The notes beneath the pieces were generated by a model that did no database searches, had not been told where the DNA came from, and saw only the letters and a program-made list of their open reading frames with translations. A DNA stretch of 64,000 nucleotides from an uncultured Lentisphaeraceae bacterium. GTDB lineage: Bacteria; Verrucomicrobiota; Kiritimatiellia; RFP12; DVOR01. Location of the stretch: positions 1 to 64,000 of the forward strand of contig CASDPK010000010.1 of NCBI GenBank assembly GCA_949282555.1, read 5' to 3'. Positions 18,077-30,238 of the stretch are shown here, in pieces (the stretch's first letter is position 1; each line of letters starts with the position of its first letter). The position numbers were made by a program, and so were the translations under genes.

Positions 18077-18107
18077 AAAGGGGGCGGACCGCGGTCCGCC
18101 CCCTTTT
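18077..18107 (+). terminator. metK terminator (likely bidirectional)
   Basis: A GC-rich stem (left arm ending GGGGGCGGACC, 2-nt loop, right arm GGTCCGCCCCC) followed by TTTT, 28 nt after metK. Read on the other strand it also ends in TTT and could serve the convergent merR gene. Confidence 0.85.
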
Positions 18108-18131
18108 CGTCGATTCTATCCGCCTTCCCCA

Positions 18132-18521
18132 TCAGTCATCCGAATGGCGGAGGTGCTCACGCTCCCACACAACACACTTCGCCTCGTAATTGGCAATCTT
18201 CGCATCCAGCCGCGCCAACACCTTCTGTTGTTCCGCCACGCGGACGGCCAACAATGCGCGCTGTTCCTCAAGCAACCGCTTGCGCGCCGCCAATGTCGCG
18301 TCCCCTTGCCGAAAGAGCGCGACATACTTCGCCAGCGTCTCAACCGAAAGCCCCGCTCGGCGCATACACATGGCAAAGCCCACCCAGTTCACATCCGTCT
18401 CGGTGTAGTTCCGAATGCCGCTCGCCGTCTTCGCCACGGGAGGGATGAGCCCCACGCGCTCGTAATACCTGAGCGTATCGGGAGTGATCCCACACCGTTT
18501 GCAGACTTCGGCAATCGTCAT
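18132..18521 (-). CDS. MerR family transcriptional regulator
   Basis: 129 residues. The N-terminal winged-helix begins MTIAEVCKRCGITPDTLRYYERVGLIPP, the standard MerR recognition helix, followed by the RNY wing. A long C-terminal helix (about residues 75-120) would form the dimer coiled coil. Only one cysteine lies near the C terminus (KCVVWE) and there is no clear metal-binding loop, so the effector cannot be assigned; the closest generic type is the YyaN/AdhR-like small MerR group. It is the last gene of the run mraZ-rsmH-ftsL-ftsI-dedA-merR, starting 15 nt after dedA, and may be co-transcribed with it. Confidence 0.88.
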   Translation of the reverse strand: MTIAEVCKRCGITPDTLRYYERVGLIPPVAKTASGIRNYTETDVNWVGFAMCMRRAGLSVETLAKYVALFRQGDATLAARKRLLEEQRALLAVRVAEQQKVLARLDAKIANYEAKCVVWEREHLRHSDD

Positions 18522-18536
18522 GACGGGGAACCTTTG

Positions 18537-19202
18537 TTATGCGGCCTCCTTCGGCCCTTGGGTGAGGCGGCGCATGACGGCTTTGGCGATGAACCACTGC
18601 GCCACGACGAAGGCGGCAAAGAACGCCACGATGATCAGCACCACCAACGCCGGATGATTCTCCCACAGCCCTTTGAGCCAAGCGATGGCAGGCGCATAAA
18701 GCGTGGGCATGAAATACGTGACGATCGCACTCTGGAAGGCGCAGGAAAGGGCGGAAAAGACCGTATACGAAAGGAAATTGACGCGGAGCATCCCGGCCGC
18801 GAGCAATGCGGGCGTTCGAATCCCCGGCGTAAATCGGATGATGAACATCGTCTTGCCAAGGTGCCGGTCAAAGAAGCGCCCGCAAGCCTCAATCATGTTT
18901 TGGTTCCGCTGCACCCAGCGCAACCGGATGACGTAGCGCATGGCGAAGCGCACGGGGAGATACATCAGCAAATCCCCAATGAACACCCCCCAGAACGTGC
19001 TCTGAAGCGCGGTCATCGTCCCCAAAATCCCCTCGGAAATCAAGGGCGGGACAATGGTCCAGCAAACGACGTTCTCAAAGAAAAAGGTCGCCACCGCCGT
19101 CAACCACCCCTGCACCCACGGATGTTCCGAAGACGCCCGGATCGCCTCCGTGAGCGTGTCAAGATCGATACCGGCGAAAGCCATGCACGCAACGCTGAGC
19201 AT
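18537..19202 (-). CDS. DedA/SNARE-associated family membrane protein
   Basis: 221 residues, an integral inner-membrane protein with about five hydrophobic segments. The family core is visible: FFENVVCWTIVPPLISEG, then GVFIGDLLMYLPVRFAMRY, and the diagnostic RFTPGIRTPALLAAGMLR (F.PG.R......AG). DedA proteins are proton-dependent and include undecaprenyl-phosphate flippases that recycle the lipid carrier for wall synthesis. The ATG overlaps the ftsI stop (TAATG), so it is translationally coupled to a division transpeptidase. That makes a lipid-carrier recycling role attractive, though this is inference from context. Confidence 0.85.
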   Translation of the reverse strand: MLSVACMAFAGIDLDTLTEAIRASSEHPWVQGWLTAVATFFFENVVCWTIVPPLISEGILGTMTALQSTFWGVFIGDLLMYLPVRFAMRYVIRLRWVQRNQNMIEACGRFFDRHLGKTMFIIRFTPGIRTPALLAAGMLRVNFLSYTVFSALSCAFQSAIVTYFMPTLYAPAIAWLKGLWENHPALVVLIIVAFFAAFVVAQWFIAKAVMRRLTQGPKEAA

Positions 19203-21025
19203 TAGGCGCCCTCCTTGGGGAACTTGTCGGCGGGAATGCCAAGGTAGTGACCAATCTCCTCGGCCACATCGGCAAAGGTCGGCGCGGCCACACTGCCGCC
19301 CATCCGGTAAGGTCCCTTCGGGCGCTCGATGGTCACAAGAATGACAAGCTCCGGGGCTGAGGCGGGATAGATGCCCACAAAGGAGGCGTTATAGTCGCTG
19401 TGGTTGTAGCTGCCATTGACGGGGATCTGCCCCGTCCCCGTCTTTCCCGCCACGGTGTAACTGCGCAAAGCGGCCTTGCCCGCCGTGCCCCCTTGGGAGC
19501 GATCCGTCACGGCCTGAAGCATCAGCAGCATCTTTCGGCAGACCTCGGGCGACAAGGGCCGGCCAAGGACCTCTGGGGGATTGTCCCGCACCAACGTGCC
19601 ATCGTGCGCACGGATCTCCTTGAGGATCGTTGGGCGCATCCGCACACCGCCATTGGCGATGGTGGCATAGGCGTTGCAGAGCTGCACCGCCGTGACCGAA
19701 ATCCCCTGCCCAATCGGCATTCGCGTGGGAGACAATTTGTCCCATTGCGAGAAGTGCCGCAGAATGCCGGCCTCCTCACCCACCAGTTCAATGCCAGTGG
19801 TCTGCCCAAACCCCATCGCACGAAAGGCCCGCCACAGCAGTTCATTGGGCTTGGTCGCACCGAGGCGCGGACACGGCTCCGCCATCCGCAAACCGATCAT
19901 GGCCGTGCCGATGTTGGAGGAGCGGGCAAGAATCTCCTTGGCGTGGACGATGCCATAGGCATGGTCGCGCAACGGTTTGCCCGCATAGACCCAATACCCC
20001 TTCTGGCCCACATCGAACGGCGTCCGCTCCGTGATGATGCCGTATTCCAACGCCATGGCCACGGTCACGGCCTTCATCACCGAACCCGGCTCATAGTTCC
20101 GCGACACCGCAATGTTCTTCCACTGCTCTTGGGGGAAAGAGCCGTACTCCTGCGGATCGAAACCGGGCAGTGTGGCCATTCCCAGAATCTCACCGGTTCG
20201 CACCCGTTGCACCAAAATGATGCCCGAGTCGGCCTGGAAACGCTCCAACGCCTTGGAAAGGGCGGATTCGATGATGTATTGGATGTTGTTGTCGATCGTG
20301 AGCGTCACATCGTCGCCATGGACCGGCGGATTCTCCTCCAGTCGGCGATCCCGAATCTCCCGCCGGCGGGCATCCACCATCGTCACGATGGTGCCATCCT
20401 TCCCGCTCAAGTGGCTGTCAAAGCGCTGTTCCACCCCATAAACGCCCACGCCGTCGTTGTTGATGTAACCCAGCGTATGCCCGAGTCGCGCCCCATTGGG
20501 ATGCGAACGCACCGCCAGCGGCTGACTGAAATCGACGCCCGCGATGCGCTCGCTCTTCGGCGTGGACAGACTGCTGCGGCGCGCGAGTTCACGGATCACC
20601 GCATCGTCAGAGATCTCGCAGACCTTGCGCGAGGTGACCCGGCGGCCGCGATACGTGTGATAACCGTTGAACGCATCGAGCATCTTCTCCTGGCTCACCC
20701 CAAGCAGTTTGGCGAGTTCCAGCGGCAATTCGGCGCGGCGCTCCTCCGAGAGGGCCTTAAGCTTGGGATCATTCTGATCGACGTAGACCACGCGCCCGGA
20801 AAGGCTCTCCGCCAACGCCACACCGTTGCGGTCAAGAATGCGCCCGCGCAATCCCAACAGACGATAGGTGGACACATAGTTCGTGGGCGCCCGATACCCC
20901 GGCGCGGAAGGATCGATCAGGTGCAACTTCACCAACTTCGCGGCGACGACGCAGAACAGACCCGCCACCCCCAGCGCCACCGCGAGCATCCATCGCCGGG
21001 CATACGTCCTCTCCCGCGCTTCCAT
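19202..21025 (-). CDS. ftsI: Penicillin-binding protein, division transpeptidase FtsI/PBP3-like
   Basis: 607 residues from the ATG at 21025, chosen because GAGGGG lies about 9 nt upstream; a GTG at 21034 is also possible. A short cytoplasmic tail and one TM helix (WMLAVALGVAGLFCVVAAKLV) precede a pedestal domain containing RGRILDRNG and a C-terminal transpeptidase. The active-site serine is in NYEPGSVMK (SxxK). SSNIG gives the SxN motif and KTGTGQ the KTG motif. It cross-links septal peptidoglycan in the periplasm. It lies downstream of rsmH and an ftsL-like gene, the conserved dcw order. Confidence 0.95.
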   Translation of the reverse strand: MEARERTYARRWMLAVALGVAGLFCVVAAKLVKLHLIDPSAPGYRAPTNYVSTYRLLGLRGRILDRNGVALAESLSGRVVYVDQNDPKLKALSEERRAELPLELAKLLGVSQEKMLDAFNGYHTYRGRRVTSRKVCEISDDAVIRELARRSSLSTPKSERIAGVDFSQPLAVRSHPNGARLGHTLGYINNDGVGVYGVEQRFDSHLSGKDGTIVTMVDARRREIRDRRLEENPPVHGDDVTLTIDNNIQYIIESALSKALERFQADSGIILVQRVRTGEILGMATLPGFDPQEYGSFPQEQWKNIAVSRNYEPGSVMKAVTVAMALEYGIITERTPFDVGQKGYWVYAGKPLRDHAYGIVHAKEILARSSNIGTAMIGLRMAEPCPRLGATKPNELLWRAFRAMGFGQTTGIELVGEEAGILRHFSQWDKLSPTRMPIGQGISVTAVQLCNAYATIANGGVRMRPTILKEIRAHDGTLVRDNPPEVLGRPLSPEVCRKMLLMLQAVTDRSQGGTAGKAALRSYTVAGKTGTGQIPVNGSYNHSDYNASFVGIYPASAPELVILVTIERPKGPYRMGGSVAAPTFADVAEEIGHYLGIPADKFPKEGA

Positions 21026-21050
21026 TGTCCGCACACCCCCTCAGCGCGCG

Positions 21051-21479
21051 TCAACGGCGACCCTGGCGGGCATTCCGTGCCGTCGCCACCGCCTCACCCT
21101 TGGCGGAGGCGGCACGCGCGGCCCGTTCCGCCGCAAGCTGACGGGAAAGCTGACGCGACAGCCGCATCGACCCATCCTCCGCCACACGCACGGTGCGCTC
21201 GGGCGGGGCATACCCCATCCGCAGGCCATTGCGGGCGATTGCCTCATCCAAGCGCTGCGGCGCGACATACTGATTCCACTCCGCGACGTGCCGGCGGAGC
21301 GACTCTTCCAACGAACGCTTCTCCTGCTCCAGCAACTTCACCTGAGTGGCCGTCTGATCATTGCTCAAACCGACGACGCTATACAGCGCCCACGGCAAAA
21401 TGGAGACGACAACGAGCACGGCGAGCCCAATGTTCGCCGGCCTGAAATGCGCCTTGCGGCGGCGGTTACGCTTCGCCAT
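21051..21479 (-). CDS. ftsL: FtsL-like small division membrane protein
   Basis: 142 residues from the ATG at 21479, 4 nt after the rsmH stop. A basic cytoplasmic N terminus (AKRNRRRKAHF) is followed by one TM helix (IGLAVLVVVSILPWALYSVV) and a probable coiled coil (QVKLLEQEKRSLEESLRRHV). The C terminus is rich in Arg, Ala and Gln. This topology and its place between rsmH and ftsI match FtsL, which recruits and activates FtsW/FtsI with FtsB. FtsL sequences diverge strongly, so the call rests on synteny and topology. Confidence 0.7.
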   Translation of the reverse strand: MAKRNRRRKAHFRPANIGLAVLVVVSILPWALYSVVGLSNDQTATQVKLLEQEKRSLEESLRRHVAEWNQYVAPQRLDEAIARNGLRMGYAPPERTVRVAEDGSMRLSRQLSRQLAAERAARAASAKGEAVATARNARQGRR

Positions 21480-21483
21480 AGCC

Positions 21484-22419
21484 CTACTCCTCAATTCGCC
21501 GCACGGCCCGAAGCTTTGCGCTCCGTGCACGTGGGTTCGCCTCAAGTTCCTCTGGCCGCCCAACGACGGCCTTTCTGAAAATCGCCTCAGTGCGGGGACG
21601 TTCGCCCCGCCATTCGCTCCCCCCTTGGGGAAGCGCCTCATCCCTTCCGCAATGCGCCCGGAAGGTCTGCTTCACCACGCGGTCGGTCAGACTCTCGAAC
21701 GTGATCACCGCCATCCGTCCGCCGGGCCGAAGCAAACGCAACCCGGCCTCCAGTGCGCGGCGCAAATCGCCCATCTCGTCGTTCACCGCCATCCGCAACG
21801 CCTGGAACACACGCGTGGCCGGATGCCGACCCTTCGTGTGCGCCCCGCCAACGGCACGGGCCACGCACTCCGCCAACGCCAACGTCCGCGTGAAGGGCGC
21901 CGCGCGCCGCTCACGGTCGATGGCCCGCGCGATGGCCGCCGCGCGCCGTTCCTCGCCCAAATCGCGGAAAAGCGCGGTCATCTCCGCCACGCTCAAACGC
22001 GCCACCAAATCGGCGGCCGTTTCGCCGGCATCGTTGCGCATCCGCATGTCCAGCGGGCCATCATGGCGGAAGCTGAACCCGCGTTCGGGCGTGTCCAGCT
22101 GGTCACTGCTCACGCCGAGATCCAGCAGAATCGCATCCACGGCCTCAAATCCGTTCGCCCGGGCCAGCGCCTCCAAATCCCCGTGCGCCCCTTGCACCAA
22201 AGTGTGCGTGCCGGGGATGGCCTCACGCCGCAGATTGGCCGCCGCGCGCGCCAGCGCCTCGCCGTCGCGGTCGATGCCCAGCAAGCGCCCCGTTGGGCCG
22301 GCGAGCCGCATCACCGCCGAGGCATGGCCGGCCTGCCCCAAGGTGCCATCGATGCAGACGCACCCAAGCTGCGGCGCAAGCGCCGCCACGGTCTCTTCCA
22401 ACAGCACGGGAATGTGCAT
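21484..22419 (-). CDS. rsmH: 16S rRNA (cytosine-1402-N4)-methyltransferase
   Basis: 311 residues, the standard length. RsmH (MraW) uses SAM to methylate C1402 in the ribosomal P site. Seen: HIPVLLEETVAAL at the N terminus, the SAM-binding CIDGTLGQAGHA, DAILLDLGVSSDQLDTPERGFSFR, and a late LRPGGRMAVITFESLTDRVVK. All are family hallmarks. GAGG precedes the ATG, 9 nt after the mraZ stop. Confidence 0.95.
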   Translation of the reverse strand: MHIPVLLEETVAALAPQLGCVCIDGTLGQAGHASAVMRLAGPTGRLLGIDRDGEALARAAANLRREAIPGTHTLVQGAHGDLEALARANGFEAVDAILLDLGVSSDQLDTPERGFSFRHDGPLDMRMRNDAGETAADLVARLSVAEMTALFRDLGEERRAAAIARAIDRERRAAPFTRTLALAECVARAVGGAHTKGRHPATRVFQALRMAVNDEMGDLRRALEAGLRLLRPGGRMAVITFESLTDRVVKQTFRAHCGRDEALPQGGSEWRGERPRTEAIFRKAVVGRPEELEANPRARSAKLRAVRRIEE

Positions 22420-22428
22420 CGTGCCGCC

Positions 22429-22926
22429 TCAGAAATCGAGGGAGGCCAACGCCTCGCCCAACGCCGCCTGATCGACCTCCGCCGCCGGAGCGCGTTTCTC
22501 CGCGGCCCAAATCTCACCGTAAGCCACCGCCCCCACAAAGGCCACACGGCCCTTGATGTCGGCAAAGGAAAGCAAACGGTCGCTGATGCGTATGCGCCCC
22601 TGCACATCCAACGGGAGCTGTTCGGAGTTCTCACCGATCACCCGGAGTTTCTGCGCCACGGTCGGATCGGAGAGGCGGCGCGACCGCAACCGCTCCAACA
22701 ACGACCGCATGAGCGAATCCGGCATCAGCCGCAGACATTTCGCGTGAGGATCAGCCATCACAAAGACATATGCAGGGCGACCCATCGCGTCGCGCCATCC
22801 CGAGGGAATGGTCACGCGGCGCTTGGGGTCCAACGCGTGCTCGGCGCTGCCTGAAAAGACCGCGCTCTCGCGTGGGTTTTCCACCTCTCTGCCTTCTGCC
22901 TCCACTTGTCTGACCTTTTGTGACAC
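22429..22926 (-). CDS. mraZ: Transcriptional regulator MraZ
   Basis: Up to 165 residues. The double AbrB-like fold is visible: FSGSAEHALDPKRRVTIPSGWRD, then later LPLDVQGRIRISDRLLSFA. MraZ represses the mra/dcw operon it heads. The frame is open to a GTG at 22926, but the promoter found upstream would start transcription at about that point. GTG at 22905 (after AGG) or GTG at 22884 may be the real start, giving a protein that begins closer to the conserved domain. The start is therefore uncertain; the gene identity is not. Confidence 0.9.
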   Translation of the reverse strand: MSQKVRQVEAEGREVENPRESAVFSGSAEHALDPKRRVTIPSGWRDAMGRPAYVFVMADPHAKCLRLMPDSLMRSLLERLRSRRLSDPTVAQKLRVIGENSEQLPLDVQGRIRISDRLLSFADIKGRVAFVGAVAYGEIWAAEKRAPAAEVDQAALGEALASLDF

Positions 22927-22927
22927 T

Positions 22928-22957
22928 ATTAAACACTTTCCCCCACCACGCCGTCAA
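22928..22957 (-). promoter_or_regulatory. mraZ: mraZ operon promoter TTGACG-18-TTTAAT
   Basis: On the minus strand TTGACG (22957-22952), an 18-nt spacer and TTTAAT (22933-22928). The spacer is G-rich (GTGGTGGGGGAAAGTG), which could contain TGGGG-type MraZ operator boxes. That last point is speculation from spacing and composition. Confidence 0.6.
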
Positions 22958-23408
22958 GCAAAAACCGTTACTCCCCCTTTTTAAGGGATTTCCTTTCCCT
23001 TCTTTCCCGCTTGGGGGGGCAATCTGCGTTGTTCCACCCCCCGTTTGGAAGCCTGCTCTCATCGGATCCAAACGACCCCCACAAAGGCATTTCCCGGAGA
23101 TGCTCCGTATCTCACCTTGAAAGGCTCCGTATCCCGAGGCGAGACACGGAGCCTTCTTGGTGGAGATGTGCCGTACACGGAAAACGATTTTGAGAGACAA
23201 AAAAGGCCCCGACGAAGTGCTCGGTGGCCGCAAAACAGTAGTATGTGTGGATTTCTTGAGGTAGGCGTGGGTTCCGTGAAATCGGTGTATCTGCGTGCCC
23301 ACCAAATAAACGGTTCCAGGTCTTCTACCTTTCTTCCCTCTTCTCTTCGCTCTTACCAGTGCGCAACACCATTGTGGACGATTCAAACATTGGAACGCTC
23401 CCCGTCAC
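22958..23408. other. Intergenic region, no gene seen
   Basis: About 450 nt between the mraZ promoter and the radical-SAM pseudogene. It holds the second copy of the 51-nt element (23103-23153). Short open frames here have no plausible starts or recognisable content. GC content falls towards the AT-rich island on its right. Confidence 0.5.
23103..23153 (+). repeat. 51-nt dispersed palindromic element, copy 2
   Basis: Begins CTCCGTATCT and ends ACGGAGCC, with an inner direct copy GGCTCCGTATCC. Same length as the copies at 6080 and 38362. The ends can pair to form a long hairpin. Confidence 0.55.
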
Positions 23409-24661
23409 TTACAGTTCAAGCATGTCCGGAAACGCTTTCTTACGCATAATGCCCCACATTTTGTCGATGTAGGACAACGTGTAGAAACGCTCGTAATAAT
23501 GGTAATAGAACGCGCCCTTCAAGGTCATGGCGTACACGCCGTTTTCCTCCGTCACAAACCGCAGACGCTTGGCAACCCAAAGCTCAAAGCCATACATCTT
23601 TTTCAGGGGCACACCAAAGAACCGTTCAAAGTCTTTCGCGTTCACCTTAGTGCTGTATGCGGTCCAGAACAGCCAGTAAATCATTCTTTGCCGCTTCATG
23701 AAACGGATTGTCAGAGACGTGGCCAAAGTCTCTCCGTTGATTTTCTCGCAATAGGACGCAATGTCAAATGTGTTGATCTTAAACTGATTTCTCAGCAGGG
23801 TTGTTGCGGAACAACCAAACCCAAGGAAATTCTCCCTTGTCATGGAGGAGTAGTTGGCTTCCGGTTCGCTGGAGAATGTCCAGATGGAGTTGCGGGAATA
23901 CCCCTTGCTCATGCAATACTGTGTGATGCCGTCCAACAATTCTCGCCTCTCTCTTTTGGGCATCGGCTTTATCGGGCTTGCTGTAAAGGTAAAGTCAATG
24001 AACGGATAAATGGCGATATGATTTGCGCCCAGAGAAAAGGCTTCGTCGATATCAGACTTCAAATCGTCATAGGTTTGCTCCGGGAGTGCAAAGATAAAAT
24101 CCATCGAAACGGTTTCAAACCTCACCGCCTTCAATGCTTTTTTCATAGCGTTGGCATCAACGGCCTTTCTTCCAAGGATGCTCTGATATTTATTGCGGAA
24201 AGACTGAATGCCAATGCTGATCTTGGTTACACCGGCGGCTTTTAACACCGTAAGGACTTCTTCCGTCACATTATCCGGGTGCAACTCAGACCAATCCCCT
24301 CTGTGATGATGAAGTGCTCGTTTAGGGCGGCAATCATTTCGCCGATGCGGTCAGCCGCCAAAGCCGGTGTGCCACCGCCAAAATATAAACTGCTTACTTC
24401 TTTCTTGCCGGGATGCTGATTTCCCACAAGATGGATTTCCTTGAGCAAGGAATCGATGTATCTGTCGCAACGTTCTTTGGAATAGATAACCTTACAATAA
24501 GGGCAGAAATTGCAGATGCTTTTACAAAACGGAAGATGGACATATAGCCCAAGGGTTTCACAATCGGCAAAGGGGAGCCGCTCATCATGTTCATTTTTGA
24601 ATGTGAAGGGCTTGACCGATCGGGTCAGCCACATTCGTGTCAGGCTTGCAATGATACTCAT
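23409..24661 (-). pseudogene. HemN-like radical SAM protein, frameshifted
   Basis: Two overlapping frames together encode one protein of about 417 residues. The first (ATG 24661) holds LGLYVHLPFCKSICNFCPYC, with the CxxxCxxC cluster motif, and SSLYFGGGTPA. It breaks after ITEGIGL. The second resumes at ELHPDNVTEEVLTVLKAAGVTKISIGIQSF, the expected continuation. Restoring a single G at about 24288 (CTGGAG in place of CTGAG) would join them. The layout matches the HemN/HemW family of radical SAM enzymes, with a diverged C-terminal half. It could be a true pseudogene or an assembly error. It lies in an AT-rich island, 7 nt after another radical-SAM gene, which suggests horizontal acquisition. Confidence 0.75.
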
Positions 24662-24668
24662 CGTTCTC

Positions 24669-25571
24669 CTAAATGTATTTTAGATAAGTTCGCAACATTT
24701 CGAACATGATTTTTGGATTACCACGGAACAGAAGCGTATATTCAGCCACAAAGAAATAGCCGCATTGTTCGCACAATCCTGGAACCTCGATGCAGCGGCC
24801 GCAAGTGGACAATTTTCCGTTCTCCATGACAACACACTGATAGCAAGGCGTCGGGAAACGGTTTTCAATGAGATACGGAAAAGCACTTTTCAGATTGAAT
24901 ACCGGCGCACCTTCCTTCATCATCTGTGTGATGGTAGCACAGCAAATCGCTTTTTCTTCCTTTGTAAGTGCCAATTCCTTTGTGTCTGGGTAAGGTGTGT
25001 GGAAATTGAAGGATACCGCTCGGACATTCTTTGTGTCACGGGCAGTGATGCAGACCTCCCGCACATAATCCTTGTTGATCTGATTGATGGCCATATAAAG
25101 GCAAATGTTGTCTGCGGTGGCATTGTTGATATTCTTCATAATGGTGTCATATGTATCGCCACGGATTTCATTGTGACGCTGCTTGTCGCCATCCAAACTG
25201 AGAAGAATCAAGTCGGCTTCTGGAAGATCAATGGGAAATGTTCCGTTCGTCACCACATTGACGATGAGAAAGCCCATCTGTTTAGCTTCAATCACCAAAT
25301 CACGGAGCGTGCGCTCTCCGTCTTTCCAAAGGAAGGTTTCTCCGCCGCAGAAAAACAAAATGCGAATGCCCATGTCGTAAAGTTGTTGCATTTCATTTCG
25401 GATTTGCGCGTATGGATGGACAACCGCCGCAATATTGTTGACTGAACAATGCTTGCAATGCAGGTTACATTTGTCCGTCACGATAATTGTGCCCAAAATA
25501 GGTTTCTTTTTCCCAAGCAAGATTGTTTTCACGCCAAATGCGGCGAAATAGAAAAAAGATGACAGTCTCAT
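24669..25571 (-). CDS. Radical SAM protein with C-terminal cysteine-rich region
   Basis: 300 residues. The radical-SAM cluster motif is CNLHCKHC (CxxxCxxC) at about residues 35-42, followed by ILFFCGGETFLW (the GGE motif) and VVTNGTF. The C terminus carries further cysteines in CYQC, CGRC and CEQC, resembling the SPASM-type auxiliary cluster region found in peptide-modifying enzymes. No precursor peptide gene was found nearby. It lies upstream of the HemN-like gene in a strongly AT-biased stretch unlike the surrounding genome, so transfer from a lower-GC donor is likely. The substrate is unknown. Confidence 0.85.
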   Translation of the reverse strand: MRLSSFFYFAAFGVKTILLGKKKPILGTIIVTDKCNLHCKHCSVNNIAAVVHPYAQIRNEMQQLYDMGIRILFFCGGETFLWKDGERTLRDLVIEAKQMGFLIVNVVTNGTFPIDLPEADLILLSLDGDKQRHNEIRGDTYDTIMKNINNATADNICLYMAINQINKDYVREVCITARDTKNVRAVSFNFHTPYPDTKELALTKEEKAICCATITQMMKEGAPVFNLKSAFPYLIENRFPTPCYQCVVMENGKLSTCGRCIEVPGLCEQCGYFFVAEYTLLFRGNPKIMFEMLRTYLKYI

Positions 25572-25615
25572 ATCTTATCTCCAGAGTACATCGTCTTACG
25601 TGCGGACACGTGTTC

Positions 25616-25645
25616 ATTGTATCATGAGGCTACGGCAACTTTCAA
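25616..25645 (-). promoter_or_regulatory. Promoter TTGAAA-18-TACAAT for the radical-SAM pair
   Basis: On the minus strand TTGAAA (25645-25640), 18-nt spacing and TACAAT (25621-25616). A leader of about 40 nt contains the Shine-Dalgarno GGAGAT. Confidence 0.6.
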
Positions 25646-25735
25646 GATAGGGCCTTGGAATCCAACACATTAAAGCATAACATCTTGAAATGCGCCCCAC
25701 GTTGATCTTGGAACACATGCGAATCAATCAATAGC

Positions 25736-25778
25736 GAAAAAGAACGACGTCGGTCTTTCGACTCGACATCGTTCTTTT
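25736..25778 (-). terminator. rpoBC operon terminator
   Basis: A long hairpin with arms GAACGATGTCG / CGACGTCGTTC and an inner GTC-GAAA-GAC, followed on the minus strand by TTTTT. It lies about 100 nt after the rpoC stop. The opposite strand also ends in TTCTTTT. The rest of 25646-25875 shows nothing else. Confidence 0.8.
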
Positions 25779-25875
25779 CGCAGTTGTGTTCCACACCTTA
25801 TCAGAGAGGTGCCGTAAACGAGTAATCTTTTAGAATTGCTGTCTTACGGGCACCCGACTGAAGCGTGGGCCGGGC

Positions 25876-30219
<4,344 letters not shown>

Positions 30220-30238
30220 GGGAAAACCTCCGAAGATC

